DNA of 64,000 bases from Thalassobius sp. Cn5-15 (GCF_022347685.1 NZ_JAKRGF010000001.1:62001-126000); one strand, 5' to 3'. Counted from the first letter of the stretch, positions 9,898 through 17,865 are shown. Translations and numbers: made by a program. Notes: generated from the sequence alone by a model not told the origin.

Positions 9898-10443
9898 TTA
9901 CTTGTTCAGCGGGCCGATCATCATGATCATTTGGCGGCCTTCCATCTTGGGCATGTTTTCAACCTTGCCCAATTCTTTGATGTCTTCGGCAACTCGCAGT
10001 AGCAACTCACGGCCCAAGTTCTGGTGCGCCATTTCACGGCCACGGAAACGCAGGGTGACCTTCACCTTGTCGCCTTTTTCCAGGAACTTGATCACGTTAC
10101 GCATCTTGACCTCATAGTCGTGCGTATCGGTGTTGGGGCGGAATTTCACCTCCTTCACCTCGATGATCTTCTGCTTTTTACGGGCCTCGGATTCCCGTTT
10201 CTGCTGTTCGTACTTGAACTTACCATAGTCCATGATTTTGCAGACGGGAGGCTTCGCGTTCGGCGAGATTTCCACCAGGTCTAGGCCTGCCTCTTCGGCC
10301 ATTGCCATGGCTTTGGCGGGCGAGACAACGCCGACATTTTCACCTTCTGCTCCAATCAGGCGCACTTCGGTGGCGCGGATGCGCTCGTTGGTGCGTGGGC
10401 CGGTGTCGCGTGTCGGGGGCGCGTTATGAGGTCTGCGGGCTAT
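9898..10443 (-). CDS. infC: Translation initiation factor IF-3, apparent AUA start codon
   Basis: IF-3 binds the 30S subunit and checks the start codon and initiator tRNA. The 181-residue reading contains the full N-terminal domain ([20 protein letters not shown]), linker and C-terminal domain ([30 protein letters not shown]). No ATG or GTG lies near the family's usual N-terminus; the first GTG (10365) would delete 26 conserved residues. On the minus strand GAAGGA is followed, 8 bases later, by ATA GCC CGC AGA at 10443, giving [16 protein letters not shown]. Other infC genes use rare starts (AUU in E. coli), so that IF-3 represses its own translation; an AUA start here would fit. Confidence 0.9.
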   Translation of the reverse strand: MARRPHNAPPTRDTGPRTNERIRATEVRLIGAEGENVGVVSPAKAMAMAEEAGLDLVEISPNAKPPVCKIMDYGKFKYEQQKRESEARKKQKIIEVKEVKFRPNTDTHDYEVKMRNVIKFLEKGDKVKVTLRFRGREMAHQNLGRELLLRVAEDIKELGKVENMPKMEGRQMIMMIGPLNK

Positions 10444-10526
10444 GGGTTCAATCCTTCAATCGTTGGCAAATTTGCGGGAGCAAACTTATCCCCGTCGCGA
10501 CCAGTCTTCAAGCGGCAATAATGAAA

Positions 10527-10558
10527 CTAGGGGGCAAATCTGTGTCTTTTCCCCCTAG
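10527..10558. other. Perfect 8-bp inverted repeat upstream of infC
   Basis: CTAGGGGG (10527-10534) and CCCCCTAG (10551-10558) flank a 16-base loop, in the gap between the divergent infC and repeat-protein genes. No T run follows on either strand, so it is more likely an operator or a leader hairpin of the infC mRNA than a terminator. Confidence 0.5.
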
Positions 10559-10637
10559 AATGTCCCCGGGCGATGCGCTTTTTACAGGGCAATTCACAGG
10601 GCGGGTCATGCCGCTGCATTATATAAGGATTGATGTG

Positions 10638-11357
10638 ATGAAATTTGTGATTGGTGTGGTGGTTGCTGCGGTTGCAGTTGTTGCGGGGTATTTGGCGCTG
10701 ACCAGCCCGAACGACGAACAGGTGGCCGAAGTGCCTTCAGCAGAAGAGATTGCCGTTGAGGTGCAGGAAATTGCTGAAGAGGCGCCGCAGACCGCAGTGG
10801 ACGAGGCTGTAGAAGCGGTACAAACCGCCGCAGAAGACGCCGTAGAAGGTGCCGCAGAGGCCGTTCAAGAGGTGGCAGAGACCGCCGTAGAAGGCGCACA
10901 GGAAGCTGCAGAGGCAGTGGCGGAAACTGTGACCGAAACCGTGACAGAGACCGTGGGTGAGGTTGCAGGCGACGTTGCCAGCGCCGCTGGTGAAGCCGCG
11001 ACCGATGCCGTCAGTGATAGCCTGGCCGCTGTGAAGGGTGTGGTTGAAGGCGCGGGTGAGGTTGCCAGCGATGTGGCTGGTGATGCTGTTGAAGCGGTAA
11101 CTGAAAATGCTGTTGTTGATGCGGCTAAGGATATGACCGGTGCGGTGACAGAAAAAGCGGTTGCTGTTGGGTCCAGTGCGGCAGAATTGTTTACTGTCGA
11201 AGGTTTTGATTTCGATAAAGCATCCGATTTCATCGCTGACTCGGAACTGAATGCGCTGGCACAGGTTGCCCTGACCAAAGGTCTGGAAACGGCCCGCGAC
11301 AACCCGGAAATGCTGTCGGTTGCGCTTGAAAAAGCACGCATGCAGCTGGGCCTGTAA
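10638..11357 (+). CDS. Membrane-anchored Ala/Glu/Val-rich repeat protein
   Basis: A 239-residue protein with one N-terminal hydrophobic segment (about residues 3-23), probably an uncleaved anchor or signal. About 170 residues of near-repetitive helix follow, built on patterns such as AVEAV, EAAEAV, TVTETV and DVASAAGEAA. The periodicity resembles the 11-residue amphipathic repeats of LEA proteins and apolipoproteins. The C-terminal 60 residues (ELFTVEGFDFDKASDFIADS onward) are non-repetitive and may fold. AAGGA lies 8 bases before the ATG at 10638; a longer open frame back to 10302 overlaps infC. Function unknown; a periplasm-facing coiled or lipid-associating role is a guess. Confidence 0.72.
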   Translation: MKFVIGVVVAAVAVVAGYLALTSPNDEQVAEVPSAEEIAVEVQEIAEEAPQTAVDEAVEAVQTAAEDAVEGAAEAVQEVAETAVEGAQEAAEAVAETVTETVTETVGEVAGDVASAAGEAATDAVSDSLAAVKGVVEGAGEVASDVAGDAVEAVTENAVVDAAKDMTGAVTEKAVAVGSSAAELFTVEGFDFDKASDFIADSELNALAQVALTKGLETARDNPEMLSVALEKARMQLGL

Positions 11358-11391
11358 TACCGCAACCATTCTGTTCGGTATCAAATCGCTG

Positions 11392-11417
11392 CCGCGTCCC
11401 ATTGGGGCGCGGTTTTT
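11392..11417 (+). terminator. Rho-independent terminator after the repeat protein
   Basis: CCGCGTCCC (11392-11400) pairs with GGGGCGCGG (11404-11412) with one G-T pair, followed by TTTTT. Confidence 0.8.
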
Positions 11418-11462
11418 GTTTCACAATCCATCTGCGCACTGGATCAGCTGGCATCCCGCCAA

Positions 11463-11496
11463 AGAAAAACCGCACCCGAAAGGATGCGGTTTTCGA
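11463..11496 (-). terminator. Terminator of the sulfur operon (may be bidirectional)
   Basis: AAAACCGCA (11466-11474) pairs with TGCGGTTTT (11485-11493). Read leftward it ends in TTTTTCTTT, 28 bases beyond the fpr stop codon. Confidence 0.8.
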
Positions 11497-11520
11497 TGTT
11501 GCAGCGATCCCGACAGGTGA

Positions 11521-12381
11521 TCAGTCGAGGAAGGCTTTCTCAACCACGAAATGCGCAGGCTTGGAGTTGGCGCCTTCTTCCAGACCGTAGGTGTTTTCAA
11601 ACAGGTCTTTCAGTTCCAGGTTAAACGCCAGATTGCCACAGATCATCGCGCGGTCGCTTTCAGGGTTCAGCGGCGGTACACCCAGATCGGCAAACGCTTC
11701 ACCAGAACGCATCAGGTCGGTGATCCGGCCCATCTTGGCGCTCTCTTCGCGGGTTGTGGTGGGGTAGTATTTGATCTTCTTCCAGAAGCCTTCACCAATC
11801 ACCTCGTTCAGCAGTTCGTCGTCCTTCAGGCCTTCGATCAGTTCACGACCATAGGTCAGCTCACCCGCTTCGCGGCAGGTGTGGGTGATGATCACCTCAT
11901 CATAGTCCTCATAGGTCTGCGGTTCGCGCAGCAGCGAAGCGAAGGGCGCAAAGCCGGTGCCGGTGGCAAAGAACCAAATGCGTTTGCCGGGGAGCAGTGC
12001 GTCATGCACCAGCGTGCCGACTGGTTTCGGGCGCAGGATGATTTCGTCGCCCACTTTGATGTGCTGCAGCTTAGAGGTCAGCGGGCCGTCCTGTACCTTG
12101 ATCGAGTAGAACTCCATCTCTTCATCCCACGACGGAGAGGCGATGGAATAGGCACGCAGCAGCGGCTTTTGTTTGCCAGTCTTGGGATTCACATCGCCCA
12201 TCAGACCGATCATCACAAACTCACCAGATCGGAAGCGCAGTGACGCCGGGCGTGTGCAGCGGAAAGAGAACAGGCGGTCGGTCCAATGCTTGACCTCGGT
12301 TACAGTCTGGGCATCGGGGAGGGCGGGCGCCTTGGGCGCTTTTACGTCAGCAGCTTCGGTCACGGTTGATGTCTCTGTCAT
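11521..12381 (-). CDS. fpr: Ferredoxin--NADP(+) reductase
   Basis: An FAD enzyme exchanging electrons between NADPH and ferredoxin or flavodoxin; here it probably supplies electrons to sulfite reductase. The 286 residues show the FAD motif RAYSIAS near 77-83, the pyrophosphate-binding GTGFAPFASLLREP near 141-154, and the C-terminal ENTYGLEEGA...FVVEKAFLD typical of bacterial FNRs. The first 25 residues are a variable extension. It is the last gene of the sulfur cluster, but 148 bases separate it from the DUF934 gene, so it may have its own control. An inverted repeat lies directly upstream of its ATG. Confidence 0.92.
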   Translation of the reverse strand: MTETSTVTEAADVKAPKAPALPDAQTVTEVKHWTDRLFSFRCTRPASLRFRSGEFVMIGLMGDVNPKTGKQKPLLRAYSIASPSWDEEMEFYSIKVQDGPLTSKLQHIKVGDEIILRPKPVGTLVHDALLPGKRIWFFATGTGFAPFASLLREPQTYEDYDEVIITHTCREAGELTYGRELIEGLKDDELLNEVIGEGFWKKIKYYPTTTREESAKMGRITDLMRSGEAFADLGVPPLNPESDRAMICGNLAFNLELKDLFENTYGLEEGANSKPAHFVVEKAFLD

Positions 12382-12384
12382 ATG

Positions 12385-12407
12385 CGGTTTAGCCGATATT
12401 TAAACCG
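12385..12407 (-). promoter_or_regulatory. Inverted repeat abutting the fpr start codon
   Basis: CGGTTTA (12385-12391) and TAAACCG (12401-12407) with a 9-base spacer, ending 4 bases before the fpr ATG. It could be a regulator-binding site or a hairpin that affects ribosome entry; there is no strong ribosome binding site next to this ATG. Confidence 0.45.
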
Positions 12408-12462
12408 GCATCCTTTATCTATCTTTGATCCATGTCAGATGAAAGGCAGGATCAGATGGGGT

Positions 12463-12525
12463 CAGGCAACCGTCGCGGGCAGGGGCAGCATGCAGGTGAC
12501 ATGCGGCCAGCTGGCGGGTTGCCTG
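12463..12525. other. Structured intergenic element between DUF934 gene and fpr
   Basis: CAGGCAACC (12463-12471) and GGTTGCCTG (12517-12525) form a 9-bp outer stem around a 45-base interior that holds a second GCATG/CATGC pairing. The element starts 5 bases past the DUF934 stop codon, and no T run follows it leftward. Possible readthrough attenuator, processing site or small structured RNA. Confidence 0.45.
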
Positions 12526-12529
12526 CTAT

Positions 12530-12937
12530 TTAACCTGTGCGCAGGCGATTTTGGTAGTCGTTTGCCCGCCAGTCAGCGCGGAAGTTCCATTCGCCTTCGG
12601 GCTGACGCGCGGCCAGTTCGTCGCTGATTTCCACCTCGTCAAAGCCGCTGCGGCGGGCCATGGCGTATTGGTCGGAAATCACGTGACCTTTGGCACGCAG
12701 ACGACCGGTGTAGCCCAGCAGGCGCAGGTGACGGGCGATGGTGAAACCGCGGCCATCAGCAAAGCTGGGGAAATCCACACGGACCAGCTGGATCGAATTC
12801 AGACGGTCCTGCAGCAGGGTGGGATCATCATCTGACGCCAGATCCACTGCAATTGCGTTTTCAGACTCTTCCAGTGCTGCAATCGGACCAACCCAGTCAT
12901 CGTTGGCAAAGCCTTTATCGCTTACGATCACGCTCAT
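12530..12937 (-). CDS. DUF934 family protein of the sulfite reduction operon
   Basis: A 135-residue protein of the DUF934 family, which is found beside cysI and cysH in many alpha- and betaproteobacteria; its biochemical role is not settled. Typical family text is visible: LVRVDFPSFADGRGFTIARHLR and a C-terminal W-rich stretch (EGEWNFRADWRA). TTGGAG lies before the ATG at 12937. Its ATGA overlaps the cysH stop codon by 4 bases, so translation is coupled. The longer frame to 12988 lies inside cysH and is not used. Confidence 0.87.
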   Translation of the reverse strand: MSVIVSDKGFANDDWVGPIAALEESENAIAVDLASDDDPTLLQDRLNSIQLVRVDFPSFADGRGFTIARHLRLLGYTGRLRAKGHVISDQYAMARRSGFDEVEISDELAARQPEGEWNFRADWRANDYQNRLRTG

Positions 12938-13677
12938 TGTTGCGCTCCAATTCTTACCATTTTGCCGTCCACCATGTGGATTCCGCATTCTTCTTTTTCA
13001 CTGCCGCGCCAGCGGCCTGCACGTTCATCTTCGCCCGGTTTCACCTTCGAGGTACAGGGCCGGCAGCCGATCGACGGGTAACCTTGGGCGATCAGCGGGT
13101 GCTTGGGCAGGCGGTTGTTGATCAGGTAGTCCTGAACGTCCTGCTTTTCCCAATGCGCCAGCGGGTTCACCTTGATACGCTTATCCTCTTCGTTCTCAAA
13201 GAACTCAAGGGCGGCGCGGCTGCCTGCCTGAAACCGTTTACGTCCTGTGATCCACGCGTCAAACCCGCCAAGAGCCTTTTCCAAAGGCCGGGTTTTACGC
13301 AGATCGCAGCACGCGTCAGTGTCGCGTAGGTGCAATGCGCCAAAAGGGTCCTGTTCGGCCACCTCCCCGGCGTCGGCGTGGATCACGCGCACATCGGTGA
13401 GGCCCAGTTTTTCTGCCACATCACGCTGATAGTCCAGCGTTTCAGGGAACAGCATCTGGGTGTCAATGAACAGCACCGGCGTGGTGGGGTCCACCATCGC
13501 CACAAGGTGCAGCAACACGACGCTTTCAGCGCCAAAAGACGAAACCATAGCGATGCGACCCACCTGCGGGTCTGTCATCGCCCGTTTTAACACCGCGCTG
13601 GCCGCATGGTGCTGATAGCGCTGGTTCAGGTGTTCAACCCGTTCCGAAACGCGTTGCAGGGGGGCCTCAAGCGGCAT
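12934..13677 (-). CDS. cysH: Assimilatory phosphoadenylyl/adenylyl-sulfate reductase
   Basis: Reduces activated sulfate to sulfite. The 247 residues include the nucleotide-binding SSFGAES near 46-52 and the catalytic motif KEECGIH (Cys231). Cysteine pairs Cys123-Cys124 and Cys205/Cys208 are the [4Fe-4S] ligands that mark the APS-reducing bacterial type rather than the E. coli PAPS-only type. The ATG at 13677 lies inside the end of cysI (11-base overlap) and gives the natural N-terminus MPLEAPLQRVSERV. The upstream extension to 13803 would be read through cysI in another frame and is rejected. Confidence 0.93.
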   Translation of the reverse strand: MPLEAPLQRVSERVEHLNQRYQHHAASAVLKRAMTDPQVGRIAMVSSFGAESVVLLHLVAMVDPTTPVLFIDTQMLFPETLDYQRDVAEKLGLTDVRVIHADAGEVAEQDPFGALHLRDTDACCDLRKTRPLEKALGGFDAWITGRKRFQAGSRAALEFFENEEDKRIKVNPLAHWEKQDVQDYLINNRLPKHPLIAQGYPSIGCRPCTSKVKPGEDERAGRWRGSEKEECGIHMVDGKMVRIGAQQ

Positions 13678-15334
13678 TTTTCTTCGCGGCCTCCGGATAG
13701 AGCGCGGCTTTAAACGGATCCGGACCCAGACGACGGTAGGCGTCGAGGAAGGTTTCGTTTTCATCTTCGCGCTGCGCGAGATAGGTGGTGATGATGGTCT
13801 CAATCGCCGTCACAACCTGATCATAGGCGAAACCGGGGCCGACACGCTGACCGATCACCGCATCCTCAGTGCCGTCACCACCCAGCGTGATCTGGTAGTT
13901 TTCGACGCCAGCACGGTCGAGGCCAAGGATACCGATGTGTCCCACGTGGTGATGACCACAGGCGTTGATGCAGCCCGAGATTTTGATCTTCAGCGGGCCG
14001 ATCTCATGCTCCAGCTTCAGCTCCTCGAAGCGTTCTGCAATCTCTTGCGCAACGGGGATCGAGCGGGCGGTTGCCAGCGCGCAGTAATCCATGCCGGGGC
14101 AGGCGATGATATCGCTGATCAGACCGATGTTGGCGGTGGCCAGACCGGCCTCTTTCAGTGCGGCGTGTACGCGGGGCAGGTCTGCCTTGTGTACATGCGG
14201 CAGGATCACGTTCTGCTCGTGGCTGATACGCAGTTCGCCGTGACCGTATTTCTCGGCCAGATCGGCCATGACGCGCATCTGATCGCTGGTCGCGTCGCCG
14301 GGCGTTTGGCCATGCGCCTTGATCGAGATCGATGCGATGGCATAGCCGTCCGCTTTGTGTGCTGACAGGTTGGTGTCAGCCCAGGCGCGGAATACCGGAT
14401 CGTTGGCGTAGGCCTGATCATAGGGTGCGACGTCTTTGCTGACAAACTCGGGCGCAGCAAAATGCGCCTCAATTGATTTCAGCATCTCTTGATCAACCCC
14501 CGCAAACAGCGGACGGATCGCGGCAAACCTTTCCTCAACACGGGCGCGCACCTCATCCAGACCGTTTTCATTCACGGTGATCTTGATGCGGGCCTTGTAC
14601 TTGTTATCACGGCGTCCCAATGTGTTGTAGACCGACACAATCGCCTCGAGGTAGGGCAGCAGGTCCGCCTGCGGCAGGAACTCATTGATGACCTTGCCCA
14701 CAACCGGCGTGCGGCCCAGACCGCCACCCACGATCACCTCATAGCCTGCAACACCGTCGCGCTCCACCATGCGCAGACCGATGTCATGGGCACGGGTCAC
14801 AGCGCGGTCGTTTGGGGAACCGGTGATGGCGATTTTGAACTTACGCGGCAGGAACTGGAATTCCGGGTGATCGGTGGACCACTGACGGATCAGTTCAGCC
14901 ACAGGACGCGGATCGGCGATTTCATCAGCAGCGGCACCGGCGAAATGGTCGGCGGTCACGTTGCGGATGGTGTTGCCCGAGGTTTGGATCGCGTGCAGGT
15001 TCACTTCTGCCAGACTGTCGAGGATATCCGGCACGTCCGGCAGTTTCGGCCAATTGTACTGGATATTCTGGCGGGTGGTGAAGTGGCCATAGCCCTTGTC
15101 CCACTTGTCCGCAACCAGTGCCAGCTGACGCATCTGGTCGCTGGACAGGGTGCCATAAGGGATCGCCACGCGCAGCATATAGGCGTGCAGCTGCAGATAA
15201 AGGCCGTTCATCAGGCGCAACGGTTTGAACTCATCCTCAGTGAGGGCGCCGGAGATGCGGCGTTCCACCTGTGCGCGAAACTGGGCGTTGCGCTGTGCCA
15301 GAAAGGCATCGTCGAAGTCGTTATAGCGATACAT
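13667..15334 (-). CDS. cysI: Nitrite/sulfite reductase hemoprotein
   Basis: A siroheme/[4Fe-4S] enzyme for six-electron reduction of sulfite to sulfide, 555 residues. Two ferredoxin-like repeats are visible (half-domain motifs around HFTTRQNIQYNW and ELRISHEQNVILP). The cluster ligands are ACPGMDYC (C-x5-C) and SGCINACGHH (C-x3-C). NirA-type nitrite reductases share this fold, but the neighbouring cysH and DUF934 point to sulfite. The ATG shares one base with the DUF2849 stop codon (TAATG). No siroheme synthase gene (cysG) lies upstream, where it often does in relatives. Confidence 0.92.
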   Translation of the reverse strand: MYRYNDFDDAFLAQRNAQFRAQVERRISGALTEDEFKPLRLMNGLYLQLHAYMLRVAIPYGTLSSDQMRQLALVADKWDKGYGHFTTRQNIQYNWPKLPDVPDILDSLAEVNLHAIQTSGNTIRNVTADHFAGAAADEIADPRPVAELIRQWSTDHPEFQFLPRKFKIAITGSPNDRAVTRAHDIGLRMVERDGVAGYEVIVGGGLGRTPVVGKVINEFLPQADLLPYLEAIVSVYNTLGRRDNKYKARIKITVNENGLDEVRARVEERFAAIRPLFAGVDQEMLKSIEAHFAAPEFVSKDVAPYDQAYANDPVFRAWADTNLSAHKADGYAIASISIKAHGQTPGDATSDQMRVMADLAEKYGHGELRISHEQNVILPHVHKADLPRVHAALKEAGLATANIGLISDIIACPGMDYCALATARSIPVAQEIAERFEELKLEHEIGPLKIKISGCINACGHHHVGHIGILGLDRAGVENYQITLGGDGTEDAVIGQRVGPGFAYDQVVTAIETIITTYLAQREDENETFLDAYRRLGPDPFKAALYPEAAKKNAA

Positions 15335-15636
15335 TAGTGCACCTCTGCCTGTTTGCCGTGAAAGTAGTTGGACGGGCCAGTACGGCGGAAGTCCTCACGG
15401 AAGTGGGTGGGTTCGGGGCCTTGTTCGCCCGGCTTTACGTCTGCCAGATAGGCACCGACGATGACGTCTTGTTGACGCGATGCTTCGATCAGACGGACCT
15501 CGGCATGGGCCTGGTCTTCCAGTACCTCAGCCTCACACATTTCGCGCGACCAGCTGTCCTGGGCGGTGAAATATACGACATCGCCTTCCAAAAGGGCGTT
15601 CGCGGTGATGACTTTGGGTGTGAAGGGACGGGGCAT
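15334..15636 (-). CDS. DUF2849 protein, first gene of the sulfite reduction operon
   Basis: A 100-residue DUF2849 family protein of unknown activity, almost always next to cysI in Alphaproteobacteria. The recognisable core is ITANALLEGDVVYFTAQDSW, then a C-terminal GPEPTHFREDFRRTGPSNYF. Its strict linkage to sulfite reductase suggests a small partner or assembly factor (inference). AAGGAG lies 8 bases before the ATG. It heads the operon, divergent from the Lrp-type regulator across a 141-base gap that should hold both promoters. Confidence 0.85.
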   Translation of the reverse strand: MPRPFTPKVITANALLEGDVVYFTAQDSWSREMCEAEVLEDQAHAEVRLIEASRQQDVIVGAYLADVKPGEQGPEPTHFREDFRRTGPSNYFHGKQAEVH

Positions 15637-15777
15637 CTGCCTTCTCCTTAAGTTGACTTGGTCTGTATATAGAAAAAAATCCCCTCATTACGCTATTGGC
15701 CGGAACAAATAAGGACTTTATCCAGAGCGTCAGATCAAATACGAATACGCTGTTCTAAAAAATCAGGTGGGACCGAA

Positions 15778-16239
15778 ATGACAGTTCGCTTGGATCAGAC
15801 CGATCGCAAAATCCTGGCAGAGTTGCAGAGTGATGCAGGTCAATCGCTGGATGAAATCGCCCGTAAGGTGGGGTCTTCCAAGACGCCGGTGTGGAATCGC
15901 ATTCGCAAGATGCGCGAAGCGGGCGTTCTGGGTCAGCAGACTGTGGTTCTGGATGCGGAAAAACTGGGTTTTGATGCCTGTTTCTTTGTGCTGATCCGTA
16001 CCTCAGAACATGAGGCAGAATGGCAGCAGAAATTCCTGACCGCGCTGCAAAACCGCCCCGAGGTGCAGGAAGCGCACCGTCTGGCCGGTGACATCGACTA
16101 TATCCTGAAGGTGCGGGTGCAGAACGCGCGGGCCTATGACGAATTTTATCAGGCGCTGATTTCCGAAGTGAAGGTGCATAACGTCACCGCGCTGTTGTCG
16201 ATGGAAGAGATTAAATCAACGACGGAGTTGCCGCTGTGA
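15778..16239 (+). CDS. Lrp/AsnC family transcriptional regulator
   Basis: A 153-residue feast/famine-type DNA-binding protein. The N-terminal winged HTH runs over residues 5-60 (LDQTDRKILAELQSDAGQSL, then IARKVGSSKTPVWNRIRKM), followed by the RAM ligand-binding domain (EHEAEWQQKFLTALQN ... EVQEAHRLAGDIDYILKV). It is divergent from the sulfur operon, so control of that operon, perhaps in response to a sulfur amino acid, is plausible but not shown. Its stop codon overlaps the next gene. Confidence 0.9.
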   Translation: MTVRLDQTDRKILAELQSDAGQSLDEIARKVGSSKTPVWNRIRKMREAGVLGQQTVVLDAEKLGFDACFFVLIRTSEHEAEWQQKFLTALQNRPEVQEAHRLAGDIDYILKVRVQNARAYDEFYQALISEVKVHNVTALLSMEEIKSTTELPL

Positions 16240-16517
16240 GTGATGCGAAACCAGTCGTGACGATTGAGTACTGCACCGGCTGCAACTGGCTACTGCGCGC
16301 TGGCTGGATGGCGCAGGAGTTGTTGCAAAGCTTTGGTGAGGATCTGGGCGGCGTGACCTTGGTGCCGGGCTATGGTGGCACCTATGAGGTGCGGGTGGAT
16401 GGGCATCTGCTTTGGGAACGCAAACGCGACGGCGGGTTTCCAGAGGCCAAGGAGCTGAAAAAGCGCCTGCGCGATCAGATCGACCCCGAACGGGATATGG
16501 GGCATCTGGATCGGTAA
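16236..16517 (+). CDS. SelT/SelW/SelH-family (Rdx) redox protein
   Basis: A 93-residue thioredoxin-fold protein. The redox motif is IEYCTGCNWLLRA (Cys13, Cys16) close to the N-terminus; the selenocysteine of animal SelW is a cysteine here. The rest (LVPGYGGTYEVRVDGHLLWERKRDGGFPE) is typical of the family. The GTG start overlaps the regulator's stop codon (GTGA), so the two are translated together. Cellular partner unknown; a thiol-redox role linked to sulfur metabolism would suit the location. Confidence 0.87.
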   Translation: MSDAKPVVTIEYCTGCNWLLRAGWMAQELLQSFGEDLGGVTLVPGYGGTYEVRVDGHLLWERKRDGGFPEAKELKKRLRDQIDPERDMGHLDR

Positions 16518-16555
16518 CCTGTCGCCTGAGACACCGCGCTTACTATTAAGCGCCC

Positions 16556-16602
16556 GCCCAACAGGCACTGTTGGGCCGCGCCGAACCGCCCCCACGGGGC
16601 GG
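16556..16602. terminator. Two adjacent GC-rich hairpins between convergent genes
   Basis: GCCCAACAG (16556-16564) pairs with CTGTTGGGC (16568-16576), and CCGCCCC (16586-16592) pairs with GGGGCGG (16596-16602). They lie between the convergent SelW-like and P450 genes and lack clear T runs. Likely transcription or decay barriers. Confidence 0.5.
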
Positions 16603-16683
16603 CGCGATTGCGCCTCCCCTCGGTTCGGGGCTAAGGTTCAAACCGTGGAATGTCTCAGGGTAGGAGGCAGTTCGTCTTTGGTT

Positions 16684-17865
16684 TCAATACGTCACCCGCA
16701 ACCCGCTCAGCCCGTGAAAATGGTAGACATCCCCGTACTGTGGCGCACCGTCCAGTTTCAGACCAGGCAGCCGTTCAAACAGGATCGGCAGCGCGATCTT
16801 CAACTCCAGCCGTGCCAGTGGCGCGCCGACGCAGAAATGCACACCACTGCCGAAGGCCACATTGGTGGCGACGGGACGGGCAGGATTGAACACCTCTGGA
16901 TCATCCCACTTACCCGGATCACGGTTTGCCGCCCCTAACAGAAGCGCCACCTGATCGCCGCGCTTAAACGTATGGCCTGCCACCTCTACCTCTTCATAGG
17001 CGTAGCGAGTGAACATATGTAACGGCGGATCGAAACGCAGCGATTCCTCGATGGTGCCGTCAATCGCCGCGTTCGATAGGACATCCAGCGGGGTTTTCTG
17101 TTCCAGCAGTGTCTTCACCGCGATGCCCAGCGAATGCACCGTCGCCTCATGGCCTGCATTCAACAGTAGAATACAGGTGGTGATCAGCTCATCCGTGCTC
17201 AGCTTCTCGCCACCTTCTTCGGCCTCAATCAGGCTGGTGATCAGATCATCACCCGGCTCACTGCGACGTTGGTCGATGTAGCGGATCATAAAGTTCCGAA
17301 ACGCGGTCGAGGCGCGCATCGCCGCATCTTCAATCGCACGCGTGCGACGGGCCTGATACATCGCCACCATCGCATTGGACCACGCCAACAGATCATCCGC
17401 CATGGTCTCCGGCACGCCCAAGAGACGGCAGATCACCACGACCGGGACGCGGGTGCAATAAGCTTCCAGCAGGTCACATCCCTCCACAGGGAGGTCGTCA
17501 ATCAATTGATGGCACAGCGCCTCAATCTCTGGCCCCATCGCTGCAATCCGGCGCGAGGTGAACGCGCGCAGCACCAGCGAACGCAGGCGTTTGTGGCGCG
17601 GTCCGTCCAGCTCCAGCATCGAATGCGCCTCAATATCATAGAAAGGACGCAGACGATCGGGGATTTCGGAGGCAAATTCTGGCGGGCATTCGCGACCGAA
17701 CCGGCGATCCTTGAACAGCATCATCACCACCGCATAGGACGTTGCGCAGATCAGGTTATAATCCTCCCAGAAGACCAGCGGCCCTGCATCACGGGCGCGG
17801 TCATAAAAAGGGTAGGGGTTTTGCACAAAGTCGGGATCGGTTGGCGATTGGCTGATGTGTTTCAT
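16684..17865 (-). CDS. Cytochrome P450
   Basis: A soluble bacterial class I P450 of 393 residues, needing a ferredoxin and reductase that are not encoded here. The heme-thiolate loop is FGSGVHFCVGAPLARLE with Cys345. The oxygen-activating I helix reads LLNAGHEATVHSLG, the ExxR pair is ESLR, and the K-helix/meander text is normal. The length and LDGPRHKRLRSLVLRAFTSR motif place it near CYP107/CYP109-like bacterial hydroxylases; the substrate cannot be predicted. It is divergent from dctB with a 60-base gap, so the promoters are packed together. Confidence 0.92.
   Translation of the reverse strand: MKHISQSPTDPDFVQNPYPFYDRARDAGPLVFWEDYNLICATSYAVVMMLFKDRRFGRECPPEFASEIPDRLRPFYDIEAHSMLELDGPRHKRLRSLVLRAFTSRRIAAMGPEIEALCHQLIDDLPVEGCDLLEAYCTRVPVVVICRLLGVPETMADDLLAWSNAMVAMYQARRTRAIEDAAMRASTAFRNFMIRYIDQRRSEPGDDLITSLIEAEEGGEKLSTDELITTCILLLNAGHEATVHSLGIAVKTLLEQKTPLDVLSNAAIDGTIEESLRFDPPLHMFTRYAYEEVEVAGHTFKRGDQVALLLGAANRDPGKWDDPEVFNPARPVATNVAFGSGVHFCVGAPLARLELKIALPILFERLPGLKLDGAPQYGDVYHFHGLSGLRVTY

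Noticed and set aside
16236-16517. Selenocysteine in the SelW-like protein
   Set aside because: The motif is CTGC with two ordinary cysteines; there is no in-frame TGA.
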